8,143 bases of DNA. Source: Planctomycetota bacterium. Lineage in GTDB: Bacteria; Planctomycetota; Phycisphaerae; UBA1845; PWPN01. Within the stretch, counting starts at the first letter, position 1, and each line of letters opens with the position of its first letter. Positions 7,046-8,143 of this stretch are shown in pieces. The stretch lies in the NCBI GenBank assembly GCA_020346805.1, contig CP070790.1:2039170-2047312 (forward strand), read 5' to 3'. Both the position numbers and the translations under genes were made by a program. Below the pieces are notes generated by a model that was not told the DNA's origin, did no database searches, and saw only the letters and a program-made list of their open reading frames with translations.

Positions 7046-7303
7046 ATGTTGGTGCTATCCAGACAGCGCGACCAGACAATTATGATCGGGGATGATGTTG
7101 AAATAACCGTTGTGGATATCCGCGGTGATAAAGTACGCTTGGGTATCAATGCCCCATCTGAGATCCCCGTGCATCGTAAGGAAGTTTATGATGCCATTAA
7201 ACGGGAGAATCAAGCGGCGGCCGGCATCAGGCCCGAAGATATTGCCGAAGTCAACGGTAACAAAAAGGATCGTTCCTCAAACAACCGAAATAATAGGCGG
7301 TAA
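7046..7303 (+). CDS. csrA: Carbon storage regulator CsrA (translational regulator)
   Basis: CsrA is a dimeric RNA-binding protein that binds GGA in leader hairpins, usually blocking translation, and controls motility and metabolism. The 85-residue product starts MLVLSRQRDQTIMIGDDVEI and contains the key RNA-contact residues L4, R6, V42 and R44 in APSEIPVHRKEV (36-47). A frame continues upstream to 6956, but ATG 7046 gives the family's invariant N terminus and has AAGGAG 6 nt upstream. The core ends near residue 60; the remaining 25 or so residues (GIRPEDIAEV, then a Lys/Asn/Arg-rich tail) extend beyond the 61-residue E. coli protein. It follows fliW, whose product is its antagonist in other bacteria. 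The stop codon lies in the loop of the first downstream stem-loop, so termination begins right at the gene end. Identification is secure. Confidence 0.97.
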   Translation: MLVLSRQRDQTIMIGDDVEITVVDIRGDKVRLGINAPSEIPVHRKEVYDAIKRENQAAAGIRPEDIAEVNGNKKDRSSNNRNNRR

Positions 7304-7321
7304 ATTATCCGCCTTCTTTTC
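7295..7321 (+). terminator. Rho-independent terminator 1, at the csrA stop
   Basis: AGGCGG (7295-7300) pairs exactly with CCGCCT (7309-7314) around an 8-nt loop that contains the csrA stop codon TAA (7301-7303), followed by TCTTTTCT. This is a compact GC-rich stem with a moderate T tract. Confidence 0.7.
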
Positions 7322-7344
7322 TGTCCTGACCTTGAGGGGGACGA

Positions 7345-7370
7345 GAAGCGCTAATTCGCTTCCGCTTTTT
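7345..7370 (+). terminator. Possible terminator 2
   Basis: GAAGCG (7345-7350) pairs exactly with CGCTTC (7357-7362) around CTAATT. After CGC comes a run of five T (7366-7370). The three bases between stem and T run make it weaker than its neighbours. Confidence 0.5.
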
Positions 7371-7379
7371 ATAGAAAAC

Positions 7380-7412
7380 GCCCGGTAGGAATCATACCTA
7401 ACCGGGCTTTTC
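7380..7412 (+). terminator. Rho-independent terminator 3
   Basis: GCCCGGT (7380-7386) pairs with ACCGGGC (7401-7407); the stem continues with AGG (7387-7389) and CCT (7397-7399) past one bulged A, then TTTTC follows. It is the strongest of the three stacked structures. On the opposite strand GTTTTC follows the stem, so it could also work in reverse, although no gene is seen to need this. Confidence 0.75.
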
Positions 7413-7646
7413 TGGTTTTCGGCGGGTGGCATGATAAACTAACCCATCTCCAACTTTCAGAGCCCCGAGCGCCAGCGAGCGGTGTTACCTATGGCTCGAC
7501 TTTCTAATTTCGCCTATCTACTTTCTCGTCAACATGTCTCGTGATGCAGGTGTAGGTGCAGATTTAGCCGGTTTGTATTGTATTCTAGCTGCCTTAAGGT
7601 ATTATGAGAAGACAATAATGACCATAGACAGCAATGTGAGGATGAA
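7413..7646. other. Intergenic region before the nucleotidyltransferase gene
   Basis: Together with the terminators this makes a gene-free stretch of more than 300 bp after csrA. I see no ORF with a plausible start. It holds a CGAGCG direct repeat (about 7465-7481), a weak GAGCC/GGCTC pair (7460-7464, 7493-7497), and the promoter candidate described separately near its right end. Confidence 0.5.
7578..7605 (+). promoter_or_regulatory. Candidate promoter of the nucleotidyltransferase gene
   Basis: TTGTAT (7578-7583) and TATTAT (7600-7605) are 16 bp apart. TTGTAT is present twice in overlap (7573-7578 and 7578-7583); only the second gives proper spacing. The transcript would start near 7612, about 35 nt before the gene, so the gene appears to have its own promoter. 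Confidence 0.45.
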
Positions 7647-8143
7647 ATGGATGAGCAACTGGAATTCGTAAAGCAGATTGCATCACGTCTGGATTCGGTC
7701 GGTATCCCATATATGATGACCGGTTCAATGGCCCTGGCCGTCTATTCTATGCCGAGAATGACCCGCGATATTGATTTGGTGGTTGAGGTTACACTCGATG
7801 ATGTTGACAAGTTAGTCGGATTATTTACCAATGATTGTTATATCGATCGAGAACGTGTCGAACAAGCTGTTCGTGAGCGGGGGATATTCAACATTATCCA
7901 TAACCATTGGGTCGTCAAGGCTGATTTCATAATAAGAAAAGATGAAGACTATCGTAAGGAGGAGTTTGCCAGGAGAAAAATAGTTGATGTCGAGGATGTG
8001 TCCGTGTCTGTGGTGGCCCCCGAGGATCTTATCCTGTCAAAGCTGGTTTGGGCGAAGCGATCGCAGTCGGACCTTCAGCTTCATGATGTTTGCCGGATGA
8101 TTTCTTCCGTTACCGGGCTTGACTGGTCTTACCTGGATAAATG
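7647..8143 (+). CDS. Nucleotidyltransferase, AbiEii/DUF6036-like (cut by window end)
   Basis: This partial gene gives 165 residues without a stop. It shows a Pol-beta-type minimal nucleotidyltransferase fold: MTGSMAL (24-30) has the Gly-Ser nucleotide-binding pair, RDIDLVVE (40-47) the two metal-binding acids D41 and D43, and KADFII (91-96) the third acid D93. VAPEDLILSKLVWAK (123-137) and the following LHDV (145-148) are typical of the AbiEii/DUF6036-like proteins, which include toxins of type IV toxin-antitoxin systems and many uncharacterised relatives. ATG 7647 was chosen because it has GTGAGG 5 nt upstream and gives the expected N terminus; nearby ATGs at 7642 and 7651 are in other frames. 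No antitoxin gene precedes it; one could lie beyond the window. It is separated from csrA by three terminators. The superfamily is clear, the biological role is not. Confidence 0.85.
   Translation, partial: MDEQLEFVKQIASRLDSVGIPYMMTGSMALAVYSMPRMTRDIDLVVEVTLDDVDKLVGLFTNDCYIDRERVEQAVRERGIFNIIHNHWVVKADFIIRKDEDYRKEEFARRKIVDVEDVSVSVVAPEDLILSKLVWAKRSQSDLQLHDVCRMISSVTGLDWSYLDK

Noticed and set aside
6805..7095. 96-residue ORF starting 2 nt after the fliW stop
   Set aside because: It has no ribosome binding site or recognisable motif and runs 50 bp into csrA in another frame across csrA's own ribosome binding site. All plus-strand frames are largely open here, so openness is weak evidence.
1..8143. 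CRISPR array, tRNA, insertion sequence with transposase, or phage genes
   Set aside because: No regularly spaced repeats, no tRNA-like cloverleaf and no transposase, integrase or phage protein was recognised.

Overview
The window looks like chromosomal DNA from a free-living Gram-negative-type bacterium, most likely a planctomycete of the Phycisphaerae/Sedimentisphaerales kind. This is inferred from protein style alone: a seven-repeat FG-GAP propeller protein, a secreted six-hairpin glycosidase-like enzyme and a Cys-type sulfatase together are typical of polysaccharide-degrading Planctomycetota. The fliW-csrA pair implies a flagellated organism and murD a peptidoglycan wall. No ribosomal RNA or other taxonomic marker is present, so the assignment is tentative.

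Layout. Positions 1-4003 hold three minus-strand genes, read from right to left: a probable lipoprotein with seven FG-GAP/VCBS calcium-binding repeats (4003-2765), a secreted six-hairpin (alpha/alpha toroid) glycosidase-superfamily protein with an extra helical C-terminal tail (2646-619), and the N-terminal 183 residues of a sulfatase (550-1, cut by the window edge). Gaps of 118 and 68 bp suggest one transcription unit for breakdown of a (sulfated) polysaccharide. A divergent intergenic region (4004-4194) carries candidate promoters for both directions. Next is a stand-alone murD (4195-5544) whose start codon lies inside a nearly perfect 33-bp palindrome.

Positions 5545-6170 contain no convincing gene but several stem-loops and dyads. 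A short ORF (6213-6350) overlaps the start of fliW (6347-6802) by ATGA. A 243-bp spacer with a possible promoter and five GGA motifs leads to csrA (7046-7303). FliW and CsrA are the known partner-switch that ties flagellin production to CsrA-mediated translational control. Three stacked stem-loop/T-tract structures (7295-7412) insulate this unit. At the right edge a nucleotidyltransferase of the AbiEii/DUF6036-like kind starts at 7647 with a good promoter and runs off the window.

The most interesting points are the palindrome over the murD start, the GGA-rich csrA leader, the structured gene-free block after murD, and the small ORF coupled to fliW. I did not find clear proof of a novel multi-gene system.
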